This document shows positions 6,363 to 13,509 of a stretch of DNA of 40,352 bases, one piece after another. A program made the position numbers and the translations under genes. The notes under the pieces were generated by a model. That model was not told where the DNA came from, ran no database searches, and worked only from the letters and a program-made list of their open reading frames with translations. The DNA is from a virus. The stretch lies in the IMG/VR virus record IMGVR_UViG_3300014720_000065, positions 1 to 40,352 of that record. One strand, 5' to 3'. Position 1 is the stretch's first letter, and every line of letters begins with the position of its first letter.

Positions 6363-6502
6363 AGTTGCTCCTCAAAGGATTCGGGTTTCGGGTCATTGCG
6401 AGTTTTCCAACGATACCACAGAGCCTGCGGAATGCCCAGACGCCAGGCCCACATAAAATCCATTACTACAAGTCCTACAACGAATGCGATTAACAGTTCC
6501 AT
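6359..6502 (-). CDS. Small membrane protein
   Basis: 47 residues, one N-terminal transmembrane segment (MELLIAFVVGLVVMDFMWAW) then a basic, aromatic cytoplasmic tail (RLGIPQALWYRWKTRNDPKP). Starts after AGGAGCGGTAAG under the promoter 6531-6559. First of a four-gene unit; it and the next gene may form a membrane pair. Confidence 0.66.
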   Translation of the reverse strand: MELLIAFVVGLVVMDFMWAWRLGIPQALWYRWKTRNDPKPESFEEQL

Positions 6503-6530
6503 CTTACCGCTCCTTTCTTACTATACCTAT

Positions 6531-6559
6531 AGTATAGCACCAATCTATCTAGTTGTCAA
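6531..6559 (-). promoter_or_regulatory. sigma70-type promoter (TTGACA-17-TATACT)
   Basis: -35 at 6559-6554, -10 at 6536-6531. The palindromic start region is shared with 3860 and 4642. Confidence 0.87.
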
Positions 6560-6599
6560 TACCTATCTACACGCACACACGTAGCAGCGGGGCCTGTGG

Positions 6600-6695
6600 C
6601 TAAAATGCCACATCCGCCGGCACTCGCCAATCTGTATGTGGAGGTAAGTCATAGTCCATAGGGTCGTTGGGGAACCTAGGTGTAGTAGGGCTCAC
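6600..6695 (-). CDS. Hypothetical 31-residue protein, GTG start
   Basis: A proline-rich mini-protein (ending DWRVPADVAF). The GTG start overlaps the TGA of the VWA gene as GTGA and sits behind a strong GAAGGAGG site, which argues that it is translated. Cotranscribed with the VWA protein. The function is unknown. Confidence 0.5.
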   Translation of the reverse strand: MSPTTPRFPNDPMDYDLPPHTDWRVPADVAF

Positions 6696-7900
6696 GCTGC
6701 CTCCTTCTCGTAGATCACAGTCTGACCAAACGGAGCATTGGCCTGTTGGTTGCCTTTGACTATGAAGATCGTGTCGCAGAAGTCCTCTGGACCCCAACTA
6801 CCGCAAGGGTATCCATCAGTGAACATGATGAACTTCTTGGGTTGAATACCATTCTCTTCCATAAAGGTCCAGTTCACTTCAAAGTCTGTACCGCCTCCAC
6901 CTTGAGGCTCATACTCTACCAGCTCATGAGCTTCGTCATGTGTGATCTGTTTCCAGTTGTAGATCTCTGTGTCAAAGCACCACAGGTTGATCTTGAAGTC
7001 CTCATACTGGTCCATGATGCCCTTGATCTCACTTAAGAATGTAGTGGCATCTTCGTCGCCGATAGAACCACTCATATCTATGGCAATGGCCACGTCGATG
7101 GTGGTGGCTTCTTTCATGCCCGGTAGTATGGCACCCGAGTGCATACTCTTACGATTCACGCGAGTAAAGGAGTAGTCATTGCGAACGATACTTTGGATCT
7201 CTTGCTGAACCAATTGGCGCCAATCCATCTTAGGCTCAGTCAAGTTCTTGATCATACGCATGATACCTGCAGGAGTCTTACCTGCACCAGCGGCCGCGGC
7301 ACTCTGGATCATTGCTTCTTTGATCTCTTGGCGCAGTTTCTCTGCTTCTTCTTTAGAAAGGCTAGGCTTACCCTTACCGTCCTTGGTCTTATCTTCATCG
7401 GCACCGGCTCCTTCCTGCTCTTTGATGTGTTCATCAAGCAGATCGCCTAATTGCTTCAACAATTCAGGCATAGAGATCTTTTCTGCTTTTTCATAAAGCT
7501 CATCGTAGATCTCTTCCCAAGCCTTGCCACGATATTTGGCATCATAGCAGATCTTAACCTCGGTGATCTTATCACCGATTCGTTCATCAATAAGGATCTG
7601 GTTGACAGCATAGTCCTGTGCGATGTTGCTGAGCATACGATCACGCGATCCTACACGGCCAAAGTGATCAAACACGCAGTGGAGGATTTCATGTGCGAAC
7701 AGGAACTCTAGTTTCTTAACCGAGAGCTTCTCGATGAATTTGGTGTTATACATGAAGTCGCGACCATTAGTGGCCGCAGTAGGGCACCAGTCCGATGCAT
7801 CAATCAAACGCATACGGGTAGCCATGTTGCCAAAGAAAGGCGCCTTTAGTAGCAGTCCTACTCGTGCAGTGGTTAGTTTTTCGATAATGGGATCATTCAT
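6692..7900 (-). CDS. VWA-like protein with HExxH peptidase-like domain (DUF2201 type)
   Basis: 402 residues. The N-terminal domain has FAHEILHCVFDH with a zinc-protease-like HExxH at 70-74. A charged linker lies at about 160-200, and a C-terminal von Willebrand A domain carries the metal site DMSGS (275-279), GGGTD (about 336-339) and TDG (361-363). This matches the DUF2201 architecture, which pairs with MoxR ATPases such as the gene immediately upstream (8015-9100). Such pairs act as chaperone or remodelling machines, often for metal-dependent targets. It has its own promoter (7927-7955) and start after GGAGAGCGAAC. Whether the HExxH is catalytic cannot be judged here. Confidence 0.88.
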   Translation of the reverse strand: MNDPIIEKLTTARVGLLLKAPFFGNMATRMRLIDASDWCPTAATNGRDFMYNTKFIEKLSVKKLEFLFAHEILHCVFDHFGRVGSRDRMLSNIAQDYAVNQILIDERIGDKITEVKICYDAKYRGKAWEEIYDELYEKAEKISMPELLKQLGDLLDEHIKEQEGAGADEDKTKDGKGKPSLSKEEAEKLRQEIKEAMIQSAAAAGAGKTPAGIMRMIKNLTEPKMDWRQLVQQEIQSIVRNDYSFTRVNRKSMHSGAILPGMKEATTIDVAIAIDMSGSIGDEDATTFLSEIKGIMDQYEDFKINLWCFDTEIYNWKQITHDEAHELVEYEPQGGGGTDFEVNWTFMEENGIQPKKFIMFTDGYPCGSWGPEDFCDTIFIVKGNQQANAPFGQTVIYEKEAA

Positions 7901-7926
7901 GTTCGCTCTCCTAACTGTATGTATCT

Positions 7927-7955
7927 ATTATAGCACCTTCTAGCATTCTTGTCAA
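7927..7955 (-). promoter_or_regulatory. sigma70-type promoter (TTGACA-17-TATAAT)
   Basis: Full consensus with extended TGC; -35 at 7955-7950, -10 at 7932-7927. Drives the VWA gene separately from its MoxR partner. Confidence 0.88.
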
Positions 7956-7969
7956 CCAAAAAGATAGGT

Positions 7970-7998
7970 GGGCTAGAGCCCTGGGTGAGCTCTAGCCC
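7970..7998 (-). terminator. Terminator-like hairpin after the MoxR gene
   Basis: A 10-bp perfect stem GGGCTAGAGC/GCTCTAGCCC with a 9-base loop. On the minus strand it is followed by ACCTATC and then TTTTT, so the T-run is offset from the stem. A plausible but not ideal intrinsic terminator. Confidence 0.6.
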
Positions 7999-8014
7999 GG
8001 CCATGGGCGAGGTC

Positions 8015-9100
8015 TTAGTTCTCCATGGCACTCAAAACATACTTACCGAACTTCTTGTGGAACTCATCGAAGGATTCCATCTTAGTAGCGTCCAAAGGCA
8101 AGTCATAGTTAGTGAGCGCAGTCTTAGCCCCCATGACTACCAGTTCTGTAGGGAAGTTATCCATCATATAACGGAAGAAGCGATCCGCCATATCATCCCA
8201 ACCCTTGGTCTTCTTGTCTGCACGATCTTTGAGTTCATAGCAGAGCGAAACGGTCAAGGAATACATGGCACTGACTTCTTTGATCTGCAGATCCTTGACC
8301 TTACCATCAAGAATGTCCTCTGCCTTGGGCAGTTTGCCTGCGATCTTACGGTGAGCCATGAACTTGTTGGCAAGTCCATCGCCAACGGCACCCGCGATCA
8401 GCGTCGCCAATGTATCAGTATCGACATCATCGTCCTGCAGGAGATCGCTGACGAACACCCACGAACGAGGAGTTGCGAAACTCTTGCTAGGGCTCTTAGG
8501 ATCGAAGTCATACAGGTCCTGCTTGGCGAAACCCACATAACCAACCACGTCAGGGTGGACTTTGTTAAGGGTAGCCCAGTCCTGGAAGTCATCGAAGTCT
8601 ACCTTCATCTCCAAGTGGACGAAGCGGTTAGCCAGCGGAGCAGGCATACGGTAAGTAACACCGCGATCGCCTTCGCGGTTGCCAGCGGCAACAATGTCTA
8701 CACCTTTAGGTAGAACATAGGTACCAACTCGACGGTTAAGGATCAGTTGGTAGGCAGCGGCCTGTACCGCAGGAGGAGCGGAGTTCAACTCGTCCAAGAA
8801 AATCACTGCGGTGGACTCTGAGTCCGTAGGAAGCTCTGAAGGAGGAGCCCAAACCATCTTGCCTTGATCTGCATTGTAATAAGGGATGCCCTTGATGTCA
8901 GTGGGTTCCCACAGGGCTAGGCGGACGTCAATGACTTCACGACCTAACTCGTTGCCAATCTGCTTGACCACATCGGATTTGCCGATGCCCGGAGGGCCCC
9001 ACAAGAAAGTAGGACGGCGAACTTTGATCGCCTTACGGATCGCTTTTTTGGCACCCTTAGGGCCTACTTGGCGGACAGAAACATCAGTTTGCTTTGACAT
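8015..9100 (-). CDS. MoxR-family AAA+ ATPase
   Basis: 361 residues. Walker A GPPGIGKS at 35-42, Walker B VIFLDELN at 99-106, then PAVQAAAYQLILNRRVG and the sensor-type motif AAGNREGD, in MoxR order. MoxR ATPases remodel or activate client proteins together with VWA-domain partners; the adjacent downstream gene encodes exactly such a partner. The start at 9100 is preceded by GCGAGGTCTT. It has its own promoter at 9154-9182. Which client is served, host or phage, is unknown. Confidence 0.9.
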   Translation of the reverse strand: MSKQTDVSVRQVGPKGAKKAIRKAIKVRRPTFLWGPPGIGKSDVVKQIGNELGREVIDVRLALWEPTDIKGIPYYNADQGKMVWAPPSELPTDSESTAVIFLDELNSAPPAVQAAAYQLILNRRVGTYVLPKGVDIVAAGNREGDRGVTYRMPAPLANRFVHLEMKVDFDDFQDWATLNKVHPDVVGYVGFAKQDLYDFDPKSPSKSFATPRSWVFVSDLLQDDDVDTDTLATLIAGAVGDGLANKFMAHRKIAGKLPKAEDILDGKVKDLQIKEVSAMYSLTVSLCYELKDRADKKTKGWDDMADRFFRYMMDNFPTELVVMGAKTALTNYDLPLDATKMESFDEFHKKFGKYVLSAMEN

Positions 9101-9153
9101 AAGACCTCGCTAAAAAATTAAACTACAAACAAAATTGCTTTCCCAGTTTCAAT

Positions 9154-9182
9154 AGTATAGCACCTTTCGGCGCAGTTGTCAA
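9154..9182 (-). promoter_or_regulatory. sigma70-type promoter (TTGACA-17-TATACT)
   Basis: -35 at 9182-9177 contains the TGA of the preceding gene; -10 at 9159-9154. Confidence 0.87.
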
Positions 9183-9811
9183 CCGATGATTTTCACATAA
9201 TTGAGCTGTGTTGTTTTATCGCCACGGACAGCCTTGATCTTGCCCTTGATGCGTAGCTCCCCACGTAGCTCCTGGGAGAACCAGAAGTCCACGAAAGCTT
9301 CTCCCATACGGCCCTGGATGCGGTACTTCATGTAGTTCTGATTGGACCAGCAGTTGATCACAGTGAATTCACCCACTACGGTTTCGCCCACGTTGCCCAC
9401 CAGTTGCTCGGAGTTGTAGATATCCCGCTTGATCTCTTGACGCTGTAGATCGCGGCGGGCCACAGAGGGCAGGCATGATATCACAGCGAAGTCATAGAGA
9501 TCGCGCCCTGTGAACTCTTGCTTTTGTGCTAACTTAAGGGCCTGGCGCTCGAAGTCATTGAGCTTGCCCGCTAGCTCTCGCATGATGAAGGTGTTGAAAT
9601 ACCCGCGAACCCGGCGGCCCTCCTCCACATCTTTCTCTGTGGTAGGATTGGATCCCTCACGCAGCCATCGCTTGACCATGAGCTTGTTGGCTTCTTTGGT
9701 TTTCACCATGTCGCCATTCTGCTCTTCCCATTTGTCCTCTTTGAGGTATTCGCCGTTGATACGATCAGCGGCTACCGCAAGGGCCCAAACTTGGTCTGCT
9801 GTAAACTGCAT
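9179..9811 (-). CDS. Hypothetical protein, possible beta-rich C-terminal domain
   Basis: 210 residues. Helical N-terminal two thirds; the last ~70 residues alternate strands (VVGEFTVINCWSNQNYMKYR, then LRIKGKIKAVRGD), which would fit an OB-like or other small beta domain, a guess only. Start after GGAGCGAACCC. Single-gene unit whose stop codon sits in the next -35 box. Confidence 0.68.
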   Translation of the reverse strand: MQFTADQVWALAVAADRINGEYLKEDKWEEQNGDMVKTKEANKLMVKRWLREGSNPTTEKDVEEGRRVRGYFNTFIMRELAGKLNDFERQALKLAQKQEFTGRDLYDFAVISCLPSVARRDLQRQEIKRDIYNSEQLVGNVGETVVGEFTVINCWSNQNYMKYRIQGRMGEAFVDFWFSQELRGELRIKGKIKAVRGDKTTQLNYVKIIG

Positions 9812-9844
9812 GGGTTCGCTCCTCTTTGCTATTTAACAGTCTCT

Positions 9845-9873
9845 ATTGTACGATCTTTTGGGCAGGATGTCAA
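9845..9873 (-). promoter_or_regulatory. sigma70-type promoter (TTGACA-17-TACAAT)
   Basis: -35 at 9873-9868, -10 TACAAT at 9850-9845, spacing 17. Confidence 0.8.
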
Positions 9874-9923
9874 CCATTATTTCTGTTGCTTTTTTGCAAC
9901 GGTTTGGGAGTGCCGGTCAAGAG

Positions 9924-9951
9924 AAAAGGGTGTTGCGTTTCCACAACACCC
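9924..9951 (-). terminator. Rho-independent terminator
   Basis: Stem GGGTGTTG/CAACACCC with a short loop, then TTTTC on the minus strand. The same stem sequence is reused in the terminator at 13147-13181. Ends the HTH gene at 10001-10279. Confidence 0.78.
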
Positions 9952-9964
9952 CCCAAAGGCCGCC

Positions 9965-9979
9965 CCGGGAGCGAATCGG
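9965..9979 (-). repeat. 3'-UTR repeat with exposed anti-Shine-Dalgarno sequence, copy 2
   Basis: Exact 15-bp copy of 1410-1424 in the same setting (between stop codon and terminator, same strand). GGCCGC precedes the repeat on the plus strand in both copies. Confidence 0.6.
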
Positions 9980-10000
9980 ATTGGTCTTTGAAACTGGTCT

Positions 10001-10279
10001 TTAGATAGTCTCTAAAGTAAGACCAGCTGCCTTGGCACGATAGCCTAGAGCAACGATTTCACGGCTTGGTTGGCCCATCACGTACTCAGTGACAGTCACA
10101 CCGTTGTTAGCGGTACGGCTGTTGGCGTAGACAGCATAGCCATTGTGGCGGATGCGGCTTACTTCAGCTGAGAGGTTCTTGATGCCCATTTTCTTAGCTT
10201 GGGCAGGAGTCAGCCTGGCACCATTGTACAGTGCGTTAAAGACCTTAAAAGTCTTGGATTCGGGGTTAAAACGTTTCAT
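10001..10279 (-). CDS. HTH / winged-helix DNA-binding protein
   Basis: 92 residues. An N-terminal helix-turn-helix (FKVFNALYNGARLTPAQAKK, then LSAEVSRIRHNGYAVYANSR) is followed by a wing-like beta hairpin and SREIVALGYRAKAAG. This pattern is common in small phage regulators. It has a dedicated promoter (10335-10363) and terminator, so it is a monocistronic regulator. Operator unknown. Confidence 0.72.
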   Translation of the reverse strand: MKRFNPESKTFKVFNALYNGARLTPAQAKKMGIKNLSAEVSRIRHNGYAVYANSRTANNGVTVTEYVMGQPSREIVALGYRAKAAGLTLETI

Positions 10280-10334
10280 TGTTGTTTCCTCTAAAGTTAG
10301 TTATAGCTGATTACTTTTTATTCAGCGTTCAATT

Positions 10335-10363
10335 ATATTAGCATATCGTTTGAATAAATGCAA
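10335..10363 (-). promoter_or_regulatory. Weaker sigma70-type promoter (TTGCAT-17-TAATAT)
   Basis: -35 TTGCAT at 10363-10358, -10 TAATAT at 10340-10335 with extended TGC, spacing 17. It departs from consensus more than its neighbours. The long leader to the ATG at 10279 could hold regulation. Confidence 0.55.
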
Positions 10364-10371
10364 CACTAATT

Positions 10372-10563
10372 TTACCGTTTTACAGATACATTCGCCCGAA
10401 GGAATGTGCCCAAGATGATCACAGCAGCCCAGGTCCAGATAGTGAACTCTATGGCCAGCGTAGGAAACAGTGTATTCAGAGCCCAAATCACCAACCATGG
10501 ACCGATAGCCAGCAAGAACACTATCAGTACCACAGCTATTACGATTTTGATTAGACTATTCAT
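10372..10563 (-). CDS. Small membrane protein, two transmembrane segments
   Basis: 63 residues with two hydrophobic segments (IVIAVVLIVFLLAIGPWLVIWAL is split by the Pro; the second is about IWTWAAVIILGTFL). The ATG at 10563 is preferred over 10578 because GAGG lies at a good distance and it overlaps the upstream stop by 8 bp. Last gene of the 11898-10372 unit. Role unknown. Confidence 0.65.
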   Translation of the reverse strand: MNSLIKIVIAVVLIVFLLAIGPWLVIWALNTLFPTLAIEFTIWTWAAVIILGTFLRANVSVKR

Positions 10564-10798
10564 AAGATTCTGCCTCATCTAGTTCTTGCTGCCGCTTCAG
10601 CTGTTCGATCTCAGCATCAATGGCCTTTTCTCTTTTCTTTCCAGCGATAGCTGTGCCTCTTTTGTAGACCAGCCAGTAATGATCACCACAGTAGCTCTTG
10701 CCCGAGATCACCGGAGCCCCACAGTAGTGCATAGGACCCTTGCGGGGGTCCTGCTCCGGCCCAACCCACTGGCACTCAAGGATCGGCAGGTCAACCAT
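10556..10798 (-). CDS. GcrA-like zinc-binding protein
   Basis: 80 residues. ECQWVGPEQDPRKGPMHYC followed by GAPVISGKSYCGDHY matches the Cys/His C-terminal half of GcrA, the alphaproteobacterial cell-cycle transcription regulator that works with sigma70 and methylated promoters. The N-terminal HTH of full GcrA is missing; the remainder is a charged coiled tail. TAATG overlap with the AAA gene. It suggests an alphaproteobacterial host and possible interference with host GcrA, both inferences. Confidence 0.62.
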   Translation of the reverse strand: MVDLPILECQWVGPEQDPRKGPMHYCGAPVISGKSYCGDHYWLVYKRGTAIAGKKREKAIDAEIEQLKRQQELDEAESYE

Positions 10799-11898
10799 TA
10801 GCCTTGTCCCTTCATGATAGTTACACGAGCCATATTCTGCCAGTTAGTGGGGAAGCTCTTGCGCAGGTCTGCACACTTCAAAACAGTACGCAGGCTCAGC
10901 TCACGCAATGTTGCACGATGCTCTTCGATGAACGACACGACCTCATCTTTGGCGATGTCTTCAAGCTCGTATGAGTCCAACATACCGTCCTTGACGATCT
11001 GACGGATACGGAGCACCTTCTCGCGATCTGTGTCCATCTTGAGATCGATATAATGGCAACGGCTCTCAAGAGCTGCCAAATGGTCCTGCAGTTTCTTAGA
11101 GCGTACATTCTCGAACTTCAAGTTCGTGATAAAGATAGCACCACCCTTGAACTCAAACCGGTCAGGGATACCCTCGCTTCTAAGGATGCGGCTGTCAGTG
11201 TTCCACGAGATAGTACGCTTCTTGGAACTGTCCAAAGCGGCCTTCAAGATGTTCAGTGCGATGTCGTCCAAAAGGATACTGTCGCAGTCATCAAACACAA
11301 GGATGTTCTTGGCGTCCGAAAACTTGTAGAGCTTGCTATATAAACCAATGGCACTCATAGCACCCTTGACGATCTCGTACTTGGGCTTGCGCTGACCCAT
11401 CATGTCAAACAGGTCGTCCTTGGCCAGTACTTCTTCGACACCAAAGCTCTTGCCCACACCCGGGGGGCCTGTGACGATCATAGCACGAACATCACCCTGT
11501 TTGACTGCTTTGGTCATCTCTTTGAGTATGTCAAAGCGCATACGAGTACGCTCGATGATCTGTTCATCAGTTTCGTGAGCTACAGCCTCATCACTGATCT
11601 TGACCGTAGTGAAGTCAGTGACTTCTGCGGCGTTTTTGGATTTGCTCTTAAGAGCAGTCAGCATAGAAACTCCTGCAGGGATAGGCTTAGCAGAGCCCGC
11701 AACATTGTAGGCACCCTGGCGGCAACGGACACGGATTGAGCGATCAGGGAAGCCTGGCTGTCCGCCACCTTCCACAGTGACATAGCCTTCGCCACTCTTG
11801 GAGACTTTGTAGTCTTCTACTAGTTTGAAAGTGAGCCCACCGACGTTAGTGGGTTGGCCCTTGATGTTGTACCAGCCTTCAGTAAAAGTGATGTACAT
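10798..11898 (-). CDS. AAA+ ATPase with N-terminal beta domain
   Basis: 366 residues. An N-terminal ~70-residue beta-rich domain, then an AAA core with Walker A GPPGVGKS (144-151), Walker B ILVFDDCDS (199-207) and a sensor-like IFITN. The ATG at 11898 follows AGGAGCGAAGCAA; an upstream in-frame start at 11967 overlaps the promoter and is rejected. Distinct from the MoxR protein at 8015-9100. Its unit also contains the GcrA-like and membrane proteins. Possibly a clamp-loader-like or remodelling ATPase; substrate unknown. Confidence 0.8.
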   Translation of the reverse strand: MYITFTEGWYNIKGQPTNVGGLTFKLVEDYKVSKSGEGYVTVEGGGQPGFPDRSIRVRCRQGAYNVAGSAKPIPAGVSMLTALKSKSKNAAEVTDFTTVKISDEAVAHETDEQIIERTRMRFDILKEMTKAVKQGDVRAMIVTGPPGVGKSFGVEEVLAKDDLFDMMGQRKPKYEIVKGAMSAIGLYSKLYKFSDAKNILVFDDCDSILLDDIALNILKAALDSSKKRTISWNTDSRILRSEGIPDRFEFKGGAIFITNLKFENVRSKKLQDHLAALESRCHYIDLKMDTDREKVLRIRQIVKDGMLDSYELEDIAKDEVVSFIEEHRATLRELSLRTVLKCADLRKSFPTNWQNMARVTIMKGQG

Positions 11899-11932
11899 TT
11901 GCTTCGCTCCTAAGTTATCTAACATAGCCTCT

Positions 11933-11961
11933 AGTATATTACCATTTGGGGCTGTTGTCAA
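11933..11961 (-). promoter_or_regulatory. sigma70-type promoter (TTGACA-17-TATACT)
   Basis: -35 at 11961-11956, -10 at 11938-11933, spacing 17; lacks the TGC extension found elsewhere. Confidence 0.84.
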
Positions 11962-11975
11962 CCCCAAACAGTAAT

Positions 11976-11996
11976 AACCCTACGGGTCGTAGGGTT
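11976..11996 (-). terminator. Compact hairpin between units
   Basis: AACCCTAC/GTAGGGTT with a 5-base loop, overlapping the TAA of the gene at 11995-12414, followed on the minus strand by ATTACTGTTT. A member of the CCCTAC/GTAGGG hairpin group. Confidence 0.5.
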
Positions 11997-12414
11997 AAGC
12001 GTCCTCTGCTAGTAGTGCTTCGATGCAGTTTTGGGCCAGGGCATCTGCGAGGGGAACCAGTCCCCCTTTGATCAACGCGGGCACATGATACACGGCACCC
12101 ACGTACCAAACCCCCTCCTGCATGACATAGTAATACTCGCAGCCACAGCCCCGGACCTGCTCTAGGAACTCTTCGAATGTGTGTGCTACCTGATAGCCCA
12201 CGTCCTCTTCGCCGCGATCCTTATAGAAGTTCATCTCGTCGATGGTGGGCTGCACACCCGAATTATCCCCACGTGCGACCAGGGCATTCGCAGCCACAGA
12301 GTCGTAATGCTTGTGCAGGATCTCGCCTGTGTGATCTAGATAGCCGTCAAAGTGGCAGTACACTGATTTGCACACGGTGCCATGCATGACACCTACTCGT
12401 GAACGTGTTCCCAT
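11995..12414 (-). CDS. Conserved phage hypothetical protein (MGTRSR family)
   Basis: 139 residues beginning MGTRSRVGVMHG, then VYCHFDGYLDHTGEIL. This N-terminal pattern is typical of a widespread small phage protein family with no assigned function. The start follows AAAGGAGCGAATGA. Single-gene unit. Confidence 0.75.
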   Translation of the reverse strand: MGTRSRVGVMHGTVCKSVYCHFDGYLDHTGEILHKHYDSVAANALVARGDNSGVQPTIDEMNFYKDRGEEDVGYQVAHTFEEFLEQVRGCGCEYYYVMQEGVWYVGAVYHVPALIKGGLVPLADALAQNCIEALLAEDA

Positions 12415-12446
12415 TTCATTCGCTCCTTTTAGTTAACTTAGCCTCT

Positions 12447-12475
12447 AGTATAGCACTCTCGGCACTGGCTGTCAA
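12447..12475 (-). promoter_or_regulatory. sigma70-type promoter (TTGACA-17-TATACT)
   Basis: -35 at 12475-12470, -10 at 12452-12447, extended TGC. Confidence 0.87.
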
Positions 12476-12478
12476 CCC

Positions 12479-12784
12479 CTACATTGACCAGTAGGTTTCA
12501 GTCGAAGGGTCGCAGGATCGCCAGGTGTTGACACTTTGTGTGAACTCTTTGCCAGTGATAAGATTGCGTTTAGTCTCTGTCTTTTCGACATGCTGATGGA
12601 AGTACTCAGCATCAGCGTAGCCAAATTGGAACAGAGGACCATCGTTGCTGATGTCATGGAAGTGATGGGTGATGCTGCCGCGCAGATGCTGATTGTGCTT
12701 ACGGGTGATCCAGGCCTTGGCGGCCCGAGGAGTCTTACAGGTCTTTTGGATCACTGTAGTCTCTTTGTCGTAGACGTACCACAT
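12479..12784 (-). CDS. Hypothetical protein
   Basis: 101 residues (begins MWYVYDKETTVIQKTCKTPR), His-rich centre (THHFHDISNDG). Start preceded by AGAGGAGATTG, one base after the stop of the GIY-YIG-like gene, with which it is cotranscribed. Confidence 0.68.
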   Translation of the reverse strand: MWYVYDKETTVIQKTCKTPRAAKAWITRKHNQHLRGSITHHFHDISNDGPLFQFGYADAEYFHQHVEKTETKRNLITGKEFTQSVNTWRSCDPSTETYWSM

Positions 12785-12785
12785 A

Positions 12786-13106
12786 TCAATCTCCTCTGAT
12801 GTCTGTGTTAAGTGTGGGGCGAACAGTGCGTCGGATCTCTACTTCACGCTTGTGGGCCGCAGCCTTGCCCCGGACGATCTCATGCACTATGATCTCGATC
12901 ATGCCCTTGTCCGCGATGTCTCGCAATGCTGCGCACAGGAGCCAATTCTTGGTTTCAGTTTTGGCACGATACCAGTGCTTGGCTGCTCTAGCGCGAACGC
13001 TCTTATTAACAGTGCTCTCTGTCTTGGCAGTGACGCCGATGTAGTTGCCCTGCGGCACCCGCAGTTCGTAGATGATGTGATTACGGTCAGTTCTTTTCGC
13101 TCTCAT
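12786..13106 (-). CDS. GIY-YIG nuclease-like protein, near-leaderless
   Basis: 106 residues. IIYELRVPQGNYIGVT corresponds to the GIY...YIG strands; a downstream Arg (RARAAKHWYRA), a Glu (KREVEIR) and LNTD at the C-terminus fit the order of GIY-YIG endonuclease motifs, though the first motif is IYE rather than GIY. The in-frame frame continues upstream through the promoter. Only 9 bp separate the -10 box from the ATG at 13106, so the mRNA would carry almost no leader. Could be homing-type or a small nicking enzyme. Confidence 0.6.
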   Translation of the reverse strand: MRAKRTDRNHIIYELRVPQGNYIGVTAKTESTVNKSVRARAAKHWYRAKTETKNWLLCAALRDIADKGMIEIIVHEIVRGKAAAHKREVEIRRTVRPTLNTDIRGD

Positions 13107-13115
13107 AGTTTGTAT

Positions 13116-13144
13116 ATTATAGCACCGTCTAGACACGCTGTCAA
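13116..13144 (-). promoter_or_regulatory. sigma70-type promoter (TTGACA-17-TATAAT), ATG 9 bp downstream
   Basis: -35 at 13144-13139, -10 at 13121-13116, extended TGC. Unlike its neighbours it has no AGGAGCG leader before the gene. Confidence 0.86.
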
Positions 13145-13146
13145 CC

Positions 13147-13181
13147 AAAAAAAAACGGGTGTTGTGAAAACGCAACACCCC
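13147..13181 (-). terminator. Rho-independent terminator
   Basis: Stem GGGTGTTG (13157-13164) with CAACACCC (13173-13180), then nine T on the minus strand (13155-13147). Ends the gene at 13202-13453; same stem as 9924-9951. Confidence 0.9.
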
Positions 13182-13201
13182 CTAAGTCGGTTAGTGCTTA
13201 C

Positions 13202-13453
13202 TTAGATCTCGTCCGAGCGCCGGCCCCCCAGCTCGTAGATGCTGCCTACTAAGTTTTCATAGTCAAAAAATGCCACTTCATCTCCCCCACGCAGGTATAG
13301 CACTACGCCCCCCACGTTGTCGCTGTCGCAGCCCCTCAAGTATTCTGCTGCTTCTGTCTCGAACTGCTCTGTGTAGAACTCTGTTGAGTCAGAATCCCCG
13401 TGCAGTCCATGCTCCCATTGCGCCAAATAATTGTGCGTATAGCGTTTTGACAT
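13202..13453 (-). CDS. Hypothetical acidic protein
   Basis: 83 residues beginning MSKRYTHNYLAQWEHGLHGD, acidic. The ATG at 13453 follows AGGAGCGACACA; the longer frame to 13513 overlaps the promoter. Monocistronic with a very strong terminator, suggesting high expression. No family recognised. Confidence 0.7.
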   Translation of the reverse strand: MSKRYTHNYLAQWEHGLHGDSDSTEFYTEQFETEAAEYLRGCDSDNVGGVVLYLRGGDEVAFFDYENLVGSIYELGGRRSDEI

Positions 13454-13480
13454 TGTGTCGCTCCTCTCATGTAAAAACAT

Positions 13481-13509
13481 AGTATAGCAGCCTTTGTCCA
13501 AAATGTCAA
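13481..13509 (-). promoter_or_regulatory. sigma70-type promoter (TTGACA-17-TATACT)
   Basis: -35 at 13509-13504, -10 at 13486-13481; near-identical to the promoters at 93-121 and 1288-1316 (TTGACATTTTGG start). Confidence 0.87.

Noticed and set aside
7949-8713. 254-codon open frame on the plus strand opposite the MoxR gene
   Set aside because: It mirrors the codon structure of a clear AAA+ gene, has no ribosome site or promoter, and shows no domain.
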